This document shows positions 39,617 through 49,353 of a DNA stretch of 64,000 bases, piece after piece. The DNA lies in assembly GCA_964370435.1 (NCBI GenBank), contig CAYJJG010000007.1, forward strand, positions 13,981 to 77,980, written 5' to 3'. The position numbers and the translations under genes are program-made. Position 1 is the first letter of the stretch; each line of letters begins with the position of its first letter. This DNA is from CALVGQ01 sp964370435. Lineage in GTDB: Bacteria > Bacillota_I > Bacilli_A > Erysipelotrichales > Erysipelotrichaceae. Below the pieces are notes generated by a model, which saw nothing but the letters and a program-made list of their open reading frames with translations, was not told the origin of the DNA and made no database searches.

Positions 39617-41443
39617 CTCTTCAAAAATCACATTATATTCTTTAAGCCAGTAATTCATTTGTATAAAATAAGCAATAGTTTGTGGTGTAGTCATTAATTG
39701 CCCATACCATGGAATTTCATTTTTTTCCTCTAACAAGGATATAAGTCGCTCTTTCTTAATGAATTGGTGCAAAGGTTGACTTTCATCAACGATGATTTCC
39801 CTTAACATATTTTTTACTTTTTGATTATATATTGGATGATGTGTTTTAGGATATGGACTTTTTTTCCTATTAAGGATTTCATCCGGTAAAAGATCTTTAA
39901 CTGCTTCTCGCAATAAACCTTTTTCTCTTCCCTTATAGTTTTTCATTTCCCAAGGAATACGATACAACATTTCTACAATGCGATAATCACAGAAAGGAAC
40001 ACGCACCTCTAAACCACAAGCCATACTCATACGATCTTTTCTATCTAATAAAGTTTGCATAAACCAATCCATATTTAGCTTCATCATTTCTTTCATTTTA
40101 TTTTCATGGTCATCATTACTCTTATTTTTATCGCTACGACTTCTCGTATCTTTTACTCTATCTAATACGTATTGATGACCATCTAATAGTTTATACTCCT
40201 CTTTTAGAAATGAAAGGCGATTATCAACATCTCCAGACCATGGAAAATAAGGAGAATTTAAAACTCGTTTATCTCTAAACCAAGGGTATCCACCAAAGAG
40301 TTCATCGGCACATTCACCAGACAACCCTACTGTTGCGATTTTTTTTATTTCTTTACAAAACAAATACAGTGATGAATCAATATCTACCATACCTGGTAAA
40401 TCCCTTGCCCTTACTGCTTCAAATAAGGTATCCGATACGAGATCATTATCCAAAATTATCGCGTGATGTTTTGAATCGATTGCATCAGCCATTTTGTCGA
40501 CATAATATTCATCACGATTAGGTTGAAAAAAACTAGGTTTAAAATAGTCTTCATTATCCTTATATTCGACCGATATAGTATCTAACTGTTTATTTTGTTT
40601 TTTCATTGACTGAGCTGCAACAGCACTAATGATACTTGAATCTAAACCACCACTTAAAAAAGTACATACCTTAACATCCGATACCAGCTGTCGCTCAATG
40701 GCATCGATTACTACTTCTCTAACTTGCTTTAAAGTATCTTCAAAACTATAATTCCATGTTTCATCTTTTAAATCCCAATATTGCCATAGGTCAATTTTAT
40801 CTCTAGTAATATAACCGCACATCGCTGACTTTAGCTCTAAAACATCTTTAAACACTCCCTGTCCACTGGTTCTTCCTGGACCAATACAAAGTAACTCATA
40901 TAAAGAATTAGTGTTTATAATCGGTTTAACTGATGGATGTTTTAAAAGAGCTTTAATTTCTGATCCAAACAAAAATCTTTGATTATCGTGAACATAGAAA
41001 AAGGGTTTTACACCGATACGATCTCTAGCTATAAACAATCGCTCATCGCGTTCATCATAAATTGCAAATGCGAAAATTCCATTCATCTTTTCAACACAGT
41101 GTTCTTTAAAACAAAGATAGCTTTGCAGTACTACCTCAGTATCACTATGACTTATAAATGTTGAACCTTGCCTGATGCATTCTTCTCTCAATTCATTGGT
41201 ATTGTAGAGTTCTCCATTGTAGACTAAAATAATTTTTTTATTATCTACTTCTTTAATCATCGGTTGTATTCCTTTTTCAATATCTACTATAGCTAAACGA
41301 GTGTGCGCTAATGCAACATCTTCATTCATAAAGATACCTTGTTGATCAGGTCCACGATGTAATATCGCATTTTGCATCGCTACATAAACATCTTTCGATT
41401 CTAGTTGTTTTACAAAATTAAATTCTCCAGTAATTCCACACAT
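39614..41443 (-). CDS. asnB: asparagine synthase (glutamine-hydrolysing)
   Basis: A 609-residue AsnB. The N-terminal nucleophile must be residue 2, and MCGITGEF at 41443 gives Cys2; an upstream in-frame GTG at 41452 lies inside the GAGGTG ribosome site and is rejected. The glutaminase domain has LAHTRLAIVDIE and LVYNGELYN; the synthetase domain has the ATP loop FLSGGLDSSI and SGECADELFGGYPW, then the M-type arginine-rich VPFCDYRIVE. It converts aspartate, glutamine and ATP to asparagine. Monocistronic, with its own hairpin terminator. Confidence 0.96.
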   Translation of the reverse strand: MCGITGEFNFVKQLESKDVYVAMQNAILHRGPDQQGIFMNEDVALAHTRLAIVDIEKGIQPMIKEVDNKKIILVYNGELYNTNELREECIRQGSTFISHSDTEVVLQSYLCFKEHCVEKMNGIFAFAIYDERDERLFIARDRIGVKPFFYVHDNQRFLFGSEIKALLKHPSVKPIINTNSLYELLCIGPGRTSGQGVFKDVLELKSAMCGYITRDKIDLWQYWDLKDETWNYSFEDTLKQVREVVIDAIERQLVSDVKVCTFLSGGLDSSIISAVAAQSMKKQNKQLDTISVEYKDNEDYFKPSFFQPNRDEYYVDKMADAIDSKHHAIILDNDLVSDTLFEAVRARDLPGMVDIDSSLYLFCKEIKKIATVGLSGECADELFGGYPWFRDKRVLNSPYFPWSGDVDNRLSFLKEEYKLLDGHQYVLDRVKDTRSRSDKNKSNDDHENKMKEMMKLNMDWFMQTLLDRKDRMSMACGLEVRVPFCDYRIVEMLYRIPWEMKNYKGREKGLLREAVKDLLPDEILNRKKSPYPKTHHPIYNQKVKNMLREIIVDESQPLHQFIKKERLISLLEEKNEIPWYGQLMTTPQTIAYFIQMNYWLKEYNVIFEE

Positions 41444-41512
41444 AACTTTCACCTCAACTTATGTACCTAGTATATTCATCTTCATCCCTGGTTGTGACAA
41501 ATTACATGGAAA

Positions 41513-41536
41513 GAAAAAAAAGAGGTTTCCCTCTTA
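41513..41536 (-). terminator. terminator of the pyrophosphatase-like gene
   Basis: Short stem AGAGG / CCTCT around a 4-nt loop followed on the minus strand by about eight T; the gene stop codon overlaps its base. Confidence 0.75.
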
Positions 41537-41923
41537 ATGTGTCATAGCCCAACTAGGTTGCTCTATTCCTCTTTTCATAATGATTGATTTTTGTAAATCG
41601 GTTTGATTAAGAAAATGTAAAATGTTTTCTACTTCTTCCTCTGTACAACTCACAATTATCTTTGGTTCTATATCTTTTTTTAAAATATCAGCAGCAATGA
41701 TAAGAGATTCTACTTTAGCCGTGTTAGCACTTCCTTTAAATACAGCAATACCTAAATCCTTCTCATCCACTAAATCAGATAAATACCCATATTGTACTGG
41801 ATATATTAAATTAGGAAAATTTATGTGTGCTTGCCCTTTTTCATAGGCTATATTAAATTTAGAAGAAAGATAAATAGAATCTATTTTCTGCCAAAAAAAT
41901 GCGTTGTTACCATAATTTTGCAT
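41534..41923 (-). CDS. inorganic pyrophosphatase-like protein, active site degenerate
   Basis: A 129-residue protein. INFPNLIYPVQYGYLSDLV corresponds to the YPxxYGY core of family I pyrophosphatases, and the rest (KVESLIIAADILKKDIEPKIIVSCTEEEVENIL) matches short Bacillota homologues of that family. The catalytic DGDPLD motif is replaced by DEKDLG, so the last metal Asp is lost and activity as a true PPase is unlikely. AGGAGG fits the ATG at 41923; an upstream ATG at 41941 lacks a site. The gene stands alone between asnB and the cardiolipin synthase gene. Confidence 0.7.
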   Translation of the reverse strand: MQNYGNNAFFWQKIDSIYLSSKFNIAYEKGQAHINFPNLIYPVQYGYLSDLVDEKDLGIAVFKGSANTAKVESLIIAADILKKDIEPKIIVSCTEEEVENILHFLNQTDLQKSIIMKRGIEQPSWAMTH

Positions 41924-41975
41924 AATAACCTCCTGTTTCATAATATTGTAACAAATTACTTTAAGTATGTAAATA

Positions 41976-43502
41976 TTACATTAGTGGTGAAAACAAATTA
42001 AATATCGCATACATCAATTGTTTTGTCCAATGGATTTGGTCACAATCTTTTTGCGTGATTAGTTGACATACTTCTAATGTTTCAACAAAATCATCACTCA
42101 TACGTTTAATCGCTGAAGTTTTGTACATCAGTACAGCATCCTCAAAATGCATATAATAGCTACGATAATCCATATTTATCGTTCCACACAACCCAAGTTC
42201 ATCGTCACATAACACTATTTTAGAATGCATAAACCCTGGTAAATATTCATAGATTTTAACACAATTTTTAATTAGTGTACGATAGTTTCCACGTGTCATC
42301 ATATGAGCATACCACTTGTCTGGTATATGAGGAACGATAATACGTACATCTTTTCCAAGTTTTGCCGCTAAACTTAAAGCCTCAAATAATTCGTGATTAA
42401 TAATTAAATAAGGGGTTTGAATATAAATTTTATGTTTAGCATTATTGATTAAGTTCATATGCACATGAATGCCTACATCTTCTTCATCAGTAGGACTATC
42501 ACCAAAAGGTAGCACATACCCTTTAGCATCTTCATAATGAAATAATTCAAATTTGTCATAGCTTATCTTATCTTTCGAAACATAATTCCATATTTGCGCA
42601 AACATAACTGTACAGTTCCAAACTGCCTCACCCTTCAACATTATAGCTGTATCTTTCCAATGCCCAAAACGATCTAATTTATTGATATATTCATCAGCTA
42701 AATTTATCCCTCCAGTAAAGGCAACCTTATTATCAATTATTGCAAATTTGCGGTGATCACGATTATTCATTTGAATAACTAACTGAGGTCTTAATGGATT
42801 AAAAACTTCACATTTAATCCCAAATGATTGTAGGTATTTATCATAGTCTTTAATTAGTGTTGTAAAACATCCTGCATCATCATAAATAACACGTATATCA
42901 ACACCTTCTTTTACCTTCCGCTTAAGAATATCTAAAATTGTATTCCACATGATACCTTCGGCAATAATAAAATACTCCAAATATATAAAATTTGTTGCGT
43001 CGTTTAACTCTTTTATGAGCTGCGCAAATTTTTCCTCACCTAATTTAAAGTAACTTACTTCAGTATTTTTATATGCTGGCAAAAGAGCATACTGATGTAG
43101 ATAGTCAAATTGTTGTCCAACAGATAAATCTTGTTGCTTAATTTCTTCAATAACTTCATCATGTGCATCGATATATTTTATCGATTCTTTAGCGGATTTA
43201 ATATAACTTAGTCGTAGCTCTTTAGGAACTTTCTTCCCTCCAAACATTAAATAAAACAACCACCCAAACAAAGGTACAGACAAAATCACTATGCACCACA
43301 CTAATTTATATGCTGGATTATCTGTTCTATTTATAATGTATATAACCACCAGCACACTAAGTACATAAAACATGATGTTGACCGTCGTAAAGCTCAAACT
43401 TAATAAATAAAAAACAAGCATCATGAAAAGAAGTTGTAATAATATAAGTATTGTTAACACAAAAGAACGATTATAAAACAACTTCCATATTTTTCTCATC
43501 AT
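41976..43502 (-). CDS. cls: cardiolipin synthase (phospholipase D type)
   Basis: A 508-residue membrane enzyme. Two N-terminal helices (about 12-34 and 38-57) and a third short one (about 66-86) precede two PLD domains with HKD motifs: NRDHRKFAIIDNKVAFTGG and MHSKIVLCDDELGLCGTINMD. It condenses two phosphatidylglycerol molecules to cardiolipin. GAGGG precedes tandem ATGs, so the start is 43502 or 43499. Length is typical of Gram-positive Cls. Confidence 0.94.
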   Translation of the reverse strand: MMRKIWKLFYNRSFVLTILILLQLLFMMLVFYLLSLSFTTVNIMFYVLSVLVVIYIINRTDNPAYKLVWCIVILSVPLFGWLFYLMFGGKKVPKELRLSYIKSAKESIKYIDAHDEVIEEIKQQDLSVGQQFDYLHQYALLPAYKNTEVSYFKLGEEKFAQLIKELNDATNFIYLEYFIIAEGIMWNTILDILKRKVKEGVDIRVIYDDAGCFTTLIKDYDKYLQSFGIKCEVFNPLRPQLVIQMNNRDHRKFAIIDNKVAFTGGINLADEYINKLDRFGHWKDTAIMLKGEAVWNCTVMFAQIWNYVSKDKISYDKFELFHYEDAKGYVLPFGDSPTDEEDVGIHVHMNLINNAKHKIYIQTPYLIINHELFEALSLAAKLGKDVRIIVPHIPDKWYAHMMTRGNYRTLIKNCVKIYEYLPGFMHSKIVLCDDELGLCGTINMDYRSYYMHFEDAVLMYKTSAIKRMSDDFVETLEVCQLITQKDCDQIHWTKQLMYAIFNLFSPLM

Positions 43503-43582
43503 AAATTTCCCTCACTATTAATAACATCTTGTTCATAGTTTAAGATAGTCTACCCGTGACTATTTTAAAAATACCATAATTA

Positions 43583-44470
43583 TTAATTTATAAATGGCAT
43601 TATAATTGCTTCTTCATCAAAATCAACAAGGAACTGTCCTAGTTTAATGGCTGGTTTAGTTTTACCATGAAAATCTGAACCACAAGTAATCAAAGCTTTA
43701 GTTTCTTTAGCTTTTTGCAAATAAAACTGTATTGCATCAACATCATGATAGCTACTATATACTTCTATGCCTTTGATACCTAGATTTAATAATTCACTAA
43801 GTATCTCTTCCTCTTTTTTGATGTTATTAAACGGATGAGCCAATACAGCAAAACCTCCGCTTTGATGGATAATTTCAACAATCTCTTCAACACTTTTTAA
43901 ATTCATAGGCACATAAGCTACTTTACCTTTAGAACAATAATCCCAATAAAAATTAACATAAGGATTATCACTTCTAGTTCCATTGTCACGATATACAGCA
44001 AGTGCTTCAATATTCTTATAAGCAGGATTAGTCAACAATTCTTCTCCTATTATTTCACCGGTAATGATATTATATAACGCAAGCTTATAAAGATTATCAC
44101 TATTGAGCTTAATATCGAAAAATTGTTCAATTAAAGCAACTTGTTTTAATCCTGCTTCAGCTTCCATTTTATGCATAGAGTGCTCAATTTCTTCAAATAC
44201 CAAATCATAAGGATTAATATTATATGCTAATACATGTAAATTATAATCTTTGTAAAAACAATCAAGTTCAGCTGCAGGTATTATCTTCAAATCACTATTT
44301 AGTGTTTTTACATACTCTAATGCTTCAATAACCCCTTTAGTGCTATTGTGATCAGCAATTGCGATTGCTTTCATAGAGGAGGTGATTGCCATATCAACTA
44401 TTTCTTTAGGACTATAGCTACCATCACTACTTGCAGTAGAATGAATATGTAAATCTATATTTTTTTTCAT
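43583..44470 (-). CDS. PHP-domain phosphoesterase
   Basis: A 295-residue protein of the PHP family (RNase AM/YciV-like group). IDLHIHSTASSDGSYSPKE gives the first two metal His; IADHNSTKG, PAAELDC, VLAHPFN and GSDFHG supply the remaining ligands in the expected order. An insertion of about 80 residues (about 95-170) separates the halves. Relatives act on 5'-phosphorylated RNA ends or 3',5'-bisphosphonucleotides. The ATG at 44470 has AGAGG ahead; the frame to 44500 lacks a site. Confidence 0.9.
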   Translation of the reverse strand: MKKNIDLHIHSTASSDGSYSPKEIVDMAITSSMKAIAIADHNSTKGVIEALEYVKTLNSDLKIIPAAELDCFYKDYNLHVLAYNINPYDLVFEEIEHSMHKMEAEAGLKQVALIEQFFDIKLNSDNLYKLALYNIITGEIIGEELLTNPAYKNIEALAVYRDNGTRSDNPYVNFYWDYCSKGKVAYVPMNLKSVEEIVEIIHQSGGFAVLAHPFNNIKKEEEILSELLNLGIKGIEVYSSYHDVDAIQFYLQKAKETKALITCGSDFHGKTKPAIKLGQFLVDFDEEAIIMPFIN

Positions 44471-44566
44471 ATAATTCCTCTTTCTATACTTTTTAATCAT
44501 ACCATATTTTTACAATTAATTCTAATCTTTACCCTGGATAAAAATTTACTATTTAATGAATAAATG

Positions 44567-44595
44567 TTGTTTATACAACCTTTGTCGCATAGAAT
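44567..44595 (+). promoter_or_regulatory. promoter of the M20 amidohydrolase gene
   Basis: TTGTTT, a 17-nt spacer and TAGAAT. The -35 lies in a GTTGT-TTAT-ACAAC inverted repeat (44566-44579) that could be an operator. Confidence 0.5.
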
Positions 44596-44616
44596 AAAAT
44601 TATCGGAGGACTAATT

Positions 44617-45792
44617 ATGAACCCTTTATTATTAGAAGCTATTAAAAATGAGGATTGGATAAAATCAATTTATCAAGAACTTCATAAAATACCTGAAATG
44701 GGACTACAAGAATTTAAGACTAAACAAAAAATTTTAAACTATCTAAAAGAAATTGGGATTAGTTATACTACTTTTAAGGAGCATACTGCTATAGTAGCTG
44801 AAATCTTCAATCCTAACAATGAAATTACCATTGCACTTCGCTCTGATATCGATGCTTTGCCTATTGGAGAGGATAATAATTTATCTTTTAAATCACAACA
44901 TTCTAAAATGATGCATGCATGTGGTCATGATGCTCATACCGCGATACTATTAGGTGCTTGTAAAATATTGTATGAAAAAAGAGAATCACTATCAGTCAAT
45001 GTGAAACTTTTCTTTCAACCTGCTGAAGAAACTGTCGGAGGAGCCCAAAGAATGATCGATGATGGATGCATGAATAACCCTAAGGTCGACTATATTTTTG
45101 GATTACATGTAGCACCTTTACTTGAATGCGGAACTATTGAATTAAAATACGATACCTTCAATGCTTCCACCGATACCCTAACTATTAAAATAATAGGAAA
45201 GAACGCTCATGGCGCATATCCCCATCATGGTATTGATGCTATTGTAACAAGTGCCCATGTAGTAAGCGCCCTGCAAACATTAGTAAGCAGAAACATCGAT
45301 CCCATCAATTCACTTGTACTTACCATCGGTACTATTAATGGTGGTGTACGCCCAAATATAATCTGTGATGAAGTTACCCTCAGCGCCACTTTAAGAACAC
45401 TCAATGAAGAAACCAGAACTTATGCCCAAAATAGAATTAAACAACTAATTCAATCTGTATGCACAGGATTTGGTGCAGACTTTGAAATAACAATTGAAAG
45501 AGGTTATGATGCTTTAGTAAATGACAACAACATGGTTGATCTCATATATAAAAATGCCAGTGAGCTTATCGAAAAAGAGCATATATCCATTAAAAAGAAT
45601 CCTTCTTTAGGGGCGGAAGACTTTTCTTTTTTCCTAAATCATGCCCAAGGAGCTTTTTATAATTTAGGTTGTGGTAATACGGAAAAAGGCTATACCGCTG
45701 CTATTCATACTCCACAATTTAAAGTTGATCAAGATTGTCTAAAAATTGGAGTAGCTTTACAACTTGCGAATGTTCTTTCTTTTAATAAATAG
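44617..45792 (+). CDS. M20-family amidohydrolase
   Basis: A 391-residue zinc amidohydrolase of the M20D type (hippurate hydrolase, N-acyl-amino-acid amidohydrolase, IAA-amino-acid hydrolase group). Motifs: LHKIPEMGLQEFKT, RSDIDALPI (Asp), MHACGHDAHTAILLG (metal His/Asp), FQPAEETVGGAQRMIDDG (catalytic Glu pair), the dimer-domain HGAYPHHGIDAI and GAEDFSFFL. AGGAGG-like site. It stands alone before a bidirectional terminator. The exact acyl substrate is not visible. Confidence 0.93.
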   Translation: MNPLLLEAIKNEDWIKSIYQELHKIPEMGLQEFKTKQKILNYLKEIGISYTTFKEHTAIVAEIFNPNNEITIALRSDIDALPIGEDNNLSFKSQHSKMMHACGHDAHTAILLGACKILYEKRESLSVNVKLFFQPAEETVGGAQRMIDDGCMNNPKVDYIFGLHVAPLLECGTIELKYDTFNASTDTLTIKIIGKNAHGAYPHHGIDAIVTSAHVVSALQTLVSRNIDPINSLVLTIGTINGGVRPNIICDEVTLSATLRTLNEETRTYAQNRIKQLIQSVCTGFGADFEITIERGYDALVNDNNMVDLIYKNASELIEKEHISIKKNPSLGAEDFSFFLNHAQGAFYNLGCGNTEKGYTAAIHTPQFKVDQDCLKIGVALQLANVLSFNK

Positions 45793-45804
45793 CATGTATA
45801 ACAT

Positions 45805-45829
45805 AAAAAAAAGCCTAATGGCTTTTCTT
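45805..45829. terminator. bidirectional terminator between the M20 and EAL genes
   Basis: AAAAGCC / GGCTTTT with a TAAT loop and A/T tracts on both sides, between convergent genes. Confidence 0.85.
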
Positions 45830-47064
45830 TATACTATCTCTAATTCTTCAAAAGGAGTTGGTTTTGCAAAATAATATCCTTGTGAATAATCAATGTTATT
45901 TTCTAGAACTACTTTTTGAATAGCTGAATCTTCAACAAATTCTGCAGTCGTTTTAGAGCCAATAAGATTAGACATATAACTTATAGATTGCAATATAATT
46001 TGATTATCTACATTAGTTAGTAGATTTTTAATAATATCACCGTCAATTTTAATTATATCTGGTTTAAGCGAGATAATGGAAGTATATGTCGCAAACCCTA
46101 CTCCAAAATCATCTACCGCTATTTTACAACCAATTTTTCTAGCCTCTATCAAAAAATCTGATAACGCTAAATTTTTATTATAATCTTCTGTTTCAACAAA
46201 TTCTAAAATTACTTTATCAGGCGTAGGATGAGCTTCTAAACGATTTAATAACCATTGTTTAAACTCACTAGATTGAATCTCATATAATGTAATATTTAAA
46301 CTTAATTCACTTTGCTTATTTTCGAAGTCTTTTAATGCTTTATCGATAAGCATCTTACTTAAAGGTAAATACATTTTAAACATCTTAGCAGCATCTAAGA
46401 ACATCCCTGGTGGACACACTTTTCCTTGTTGATCATAAATTCTCATTAATGCTTCATATTTATGTATTACCCCATCATCATTATCCAGGATTCCTTGATA
46501 AAACGGGACTACTTTATCATGTTTTATTGCATGTGTTATTAAATCAAATAACATTACATTTTTTTCTTCTTCTGCTTCTAACAATTCTTTTTCGTTAGTA
46601 GCCACTATAAAATTGGATTGAGTATGTTGTTTTAAATGATATGCACTCTTTGCACGATTAATTAAGTTATCACCAAAAGCAACCACAAATCGTGACACAC
46701 CACCTAATCCTGTCTGTTGTGACTGAATAATTTCATATTGTTCATGATTAGTTTTCATTAAATTATAAAAATCTTCAACACTAATATCATCATTAGCTAC
46801 CGCCATAAACGTTTTATATGAATGAATATAAACGTGTATTAAATGATCAATACCCATTTGTTTATAAGCTAAATTACCCATTTCAAGCACTTCTGTGCTT
46901 GTCTTATTGTATTTCTCTTCACCAAATGTTGCGATCATTAAATCAGCATTAATTACTTCTGTCATACATATTTTATTGTAGTTCATTGTTTTATTATCAA
47001 TGATAAACTGCTCATAACTTTGAATGTTAAATCGATGGTCAATTAATTTTTTCTTTTCTTCCAT
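45829..47064 (-). CDS. c-di-GMP phosphodiesterase with degenerate GGDEF domain
   Basis: A 411-residue soluble protein. The C-terminal EAL domain (about 170-405) keeps the key residues: YEALMR, NITLYE (Asn), LEFVETED (Glu), AVDDFG, IIKIDG, TAEFVED and SQGYYFAKP, so it should hydrolyse c-di-GMP. The N-terminal 160 residues have GGDEF-like secondary structure (LGGVSRFVVAFGDNLINRAKSAYHLK) but no GGDEF motif, so they are probably regulatory. GGGGG site ahead of the ATG. No membrane segment. Confidence 0.87.
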   Translation of the reverse strand: MEEKKKLIDHRFNIQSYEQFIIDNKTMNYNKICMTEVINADLMIATFGEEKYNKTSTEVLEMGNLAYKQMGIDHLIHVYIHSYKTFMAVANDDISVEDFYNLMKTNHEQYEIIQSQQTGLGGVSRFVVAFGDNLINRAKSAYHLKQHTQSNFIVATNEKELLEAEEEKNVMLFDLITHAIKHDKVVPFYQGILDNDDGVIHKYEALMRIYDQQGKVCPPGMFLDAAKMFKMYLPLSKMLIDKALKDFENKQSELSLNITLYEIQSSEFKQWLLNRLEAHPTPDKVILEFVETEDYNKNLALSDFLIEARKIGCKIAVDDFGVGFATYTSIISLKPDIIKIDGDIIKNLLTNVDNQIILQSISYMSNLIGSKTTAEFVEDSAIQKVVLENNIDYSQGYYFAKPTPFEELEIV

Positions 47065-47296
47065 TTATATCCCCCTAATGACACTAATTTGTATAATTGT
47101 TTAAATTATTTATTCAACTTAACAACCTAAGAGAAATTGTATTCAGCTTATCTATTATCTATATAACTGCCTGTAGTTTTTATGTAACAATGACATTATA
47201 TTCCAAAGTTATCTTAACTTCAATAATAATGTTACAATTATACTAAATGCAGTGAGAATTCATCATTTTATTTACCATTAATTTACCATTTAGCAT

Positions 47297-48379
47297 TTAT
47301 TTACTAGAATTTTGATCTCGTTTTAATTCCCTAGCTACCATTACCGCTAAAGCAGTAATAAGCGGAACATGTTGCTTTTTACGCACATGTAAGATGAAAT
47401 TATCAAACACTAAATTATGGGCAGTGAGATTAAGGCTTTCTGCAATAGTTGCAATAACTTTATTATTAAGCTTAACAATATAATTAGTACCTAACATATC
47501 ATTAATGCTTTGCATCTCAAGTAATCCATCACTTGTTTCTAAAACAAAGGTATCGTGCATAATATCAATCTTTTGTTTAAATGTGCCATATTTCTCATTA
47601 TTCATGTAAAAATCATAATGATCAGTTATACGTAAAAGTCTTTTTGTCATTTTAAACACTTCTTCACCCGTGCTCATATCATTCATATAAAAAGTTTTTA
47701 AAGGAATTGTACTATTTATTTCATAGATGGGATTACCTTCATAATCTGTAAGTGTAAATTTTTGTCCTGTTAATTTAAAGTCTTCATTAAATCGATATAT
47801 TTCACCTAAATCCCTATCATCAAAAAAAGATGTAACTTCTCCGGTATTTGAAAAAATATTTAAAACATTAAAAATATCCTCAATAGCACTTTGACTTAAC
47901 AAAGAATAACAGATTATATCCTCATCAGAAAAAATATTTACTTCTTTTTTTTCAATCGAATCAGCTCTTTCTTTAAGATCTGAAATCCAAAATGATGCTG
48001 GATTATATGCAAGATAAAAGCTTCCAAACATCTTATGGAGATATAAGAAATCCCCATTTTCTGATGGACCAAAAATTAAACTCTTGTTTCTAATTCCTTT
48101 AATCTTACCTAACCAAGGTTTTCCTAAAATAGTTTCTTGGTTTTTAAATGCTTCATAAAAATCTTGAACAGTTAACTTTCTTGTGTTTGCGATTTGTTTT
48201 GTTGAACTTACAGAGCTGTTATAAGTTTTTGGATCCGACATAATATACATAGTTACCCCAGCAATTAGCACTATCGTCCCTATAACAATATAAAAATCTT
48301 CAAAATCTCCAATATACATTAACCAAAATGAAAAAAGCCCAATTGAAATACTAATTAATTTTAAAATTATCCCCTTCAT
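47297..48379 (-). CDS. membrane-anchored tubby/LURP-one-like protein
   Basis: A 360-residue protein with two N-terminal membrane helices (about 3-20 and 27-45) and a soluble region. From about 185 onwards it resembles the tubby C-terminal-like LURP-one/YxjI family: FTLTDYEGNPIYEI, LLRITDHYDFYMNNEKYGTFKQKI, FVLETSDGLLEMQS, NYIVKLNNKVIATI. The middle part (60-180) is unassigned. Such domains may bind phosphorylated lipids or scaffold membranes. AAAGGAGAG fits the ATG at 48379; the frame to 48439 has no site. It follows the 48457 gene by 77 nt on the same strand. Confidence 0.7.
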   Translation of the reverse strand: MKGIILKLISISIGLFSFWLMYIGDFEDFYIVIGTIVLIAGVTMYIMSDPKTYNSSVSSTKQIANTRKLTVQDFYEAFKNQETILGKPWLGKIKGIRNKSLIFGPSENGDFLYLHKMFGSFYLAYNPASFWISDLKERADSIEKKEVNIFSDEDIICYSLLSQSAIEDIFNVLNIFSNTGEVTSFFDDRDLGEIYRFNEDFKLTGQKFTLTDYEGNPIYEINSTIPLKTFYMNDMSTGEEVFKMTKRLLRITDHYDFYMNNEKYGTFKQKIDIMHDTFVLETSDGLLEMQSINDMLGTNYIVKLNNKVIATIAESLNLTAHNLVFDNFILHVRKKQHVPLITALAVMVARELKRDQNSSK

Positions 48380-48456
48380 ATACTCTCCTTTATTTTTTAC
48401 TTTGATTATTCTATCAATAAAAGTCAGTAGCGTCAACAAAGAGACAGGGTATTAAT

Positions 48457-49353
48457 TTAGAGTTTTTTATTATCGGCCAGCTCTTCAACCTGTTTATATA
48501 GATCTTCTACTGTACGCATTGAATGTGATTGCGGAAACACCGTGGTAATATAATGTTGAGCATAAGGGAAATAACAGATTTCAGCTATTTTAAAAGACTT
48601 ATTTATAAAACCAAACTGTAGTTGATTTATTTGTATTTGTCTATTCTTTATTTTGTGGGCTTCTTTCATTTCTTGTGGATTAAAAATTAAACCAAAAGGA
48701 TCTTTTCCACTGCTACCCAATTTCCCAGCATAGTCAACAGATAAATTTCCTTCTATCCATAAAGTTTGATTTAATGTTTCTTGTTTAAACTTACTTATAT
48801 CAATACTAAAGTCTAAACTATTGTTAGTGTGAGAATTAATAATATTACAAATGATTTTTGCATCATACATGGTAGTTAAAGTGGCATTATCCACTGTTTG
48901 AGGCTTAAACCCATTTCCAGGGTCATAATTGTAAGTGTTCGATTCATAGTCACAAATTATCCATGAAATTAAATTACTCTTTTTGTTGCGCGCAATTATA
49001 TATAGTTCATACCTAATACCCCAAAATACACTAGTACGCACATTGAAACACCCTAAAATGGCACAAGTATAAGGTTTGGTATTAGAAAAAATAGATATTG
49101 GTGCGAGTTCATAATTGTTTGGTAATAAATCTTTTATAGTTTCTTCATCAATTTGAAAACTCAAAAAAACACTATAAGGTTCTACAACAAAACCCATATA
49201 CTGATTACTTCCTGATGTTTTATTAACAATAAGTTCTTGAAGCCACCGTGGCGTTTTCATTAACTTCTTTGCATTATGGTTTACTTTAATAATTTCATCT
49301 AGTGTAATTCGGTGCTCTACTTGTTTTATAAATTTAATCTCTTTATTCTCCAT
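48457..49353 (-). CDS. unrecognised cytosolic protein, possible acetoacetate-decarboxylase-like fold
   Basis: A 298-residue soluble protein without signal or membrane segments. SVFLSFQIDEETIKDLLPNNYELAPISIFSN followed by CAILGCFNVRTSVFWGIRYELYIIARNK recalls the opening of the DUF2071/acetoacetate-decarboxylase-like fold, in which a substrate-binding barrel begins with a 'LLP..YEL' turn. No catalytic lysine was identified. AGAGGGG precedes the ATG. It lies upstream of the tubby-like gene, possibly in one transcript. Function unknown; fold call weak. Confidence 0.55.
   Translation of the reverse strand: MENKEIKFIKQVEHRITLDEIIKVNHNAKKLMKTPRWLQELIVNKTSGSNQYMGFVVEPYSVFLSFQIDEETIKDLLPNNYELAPISIFSNTKPYTCAILGCFNVRTSVFWGIRYELYIIARNKKSNLISWIICDYESNTYNYDPGNGFKPQTVDNATLTTMYDAKIICNIINSHTNNSLDFSIDISKFKQETLNQTLWIEGNLSVDYAGKLGSSGKDPFGLIFNPQEMKEAHKIKNRQIQINQLQFGFINKSFKIAEICYFPYAQHYITTVFPQSHSMRTVEDLYKQVEELADNKKL

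Noticed and set aside
41444..41512. possible T-box leader for asnB
   Set aside because: The leader is under 90 nt and has no T-box sequence or antiterminator fold.
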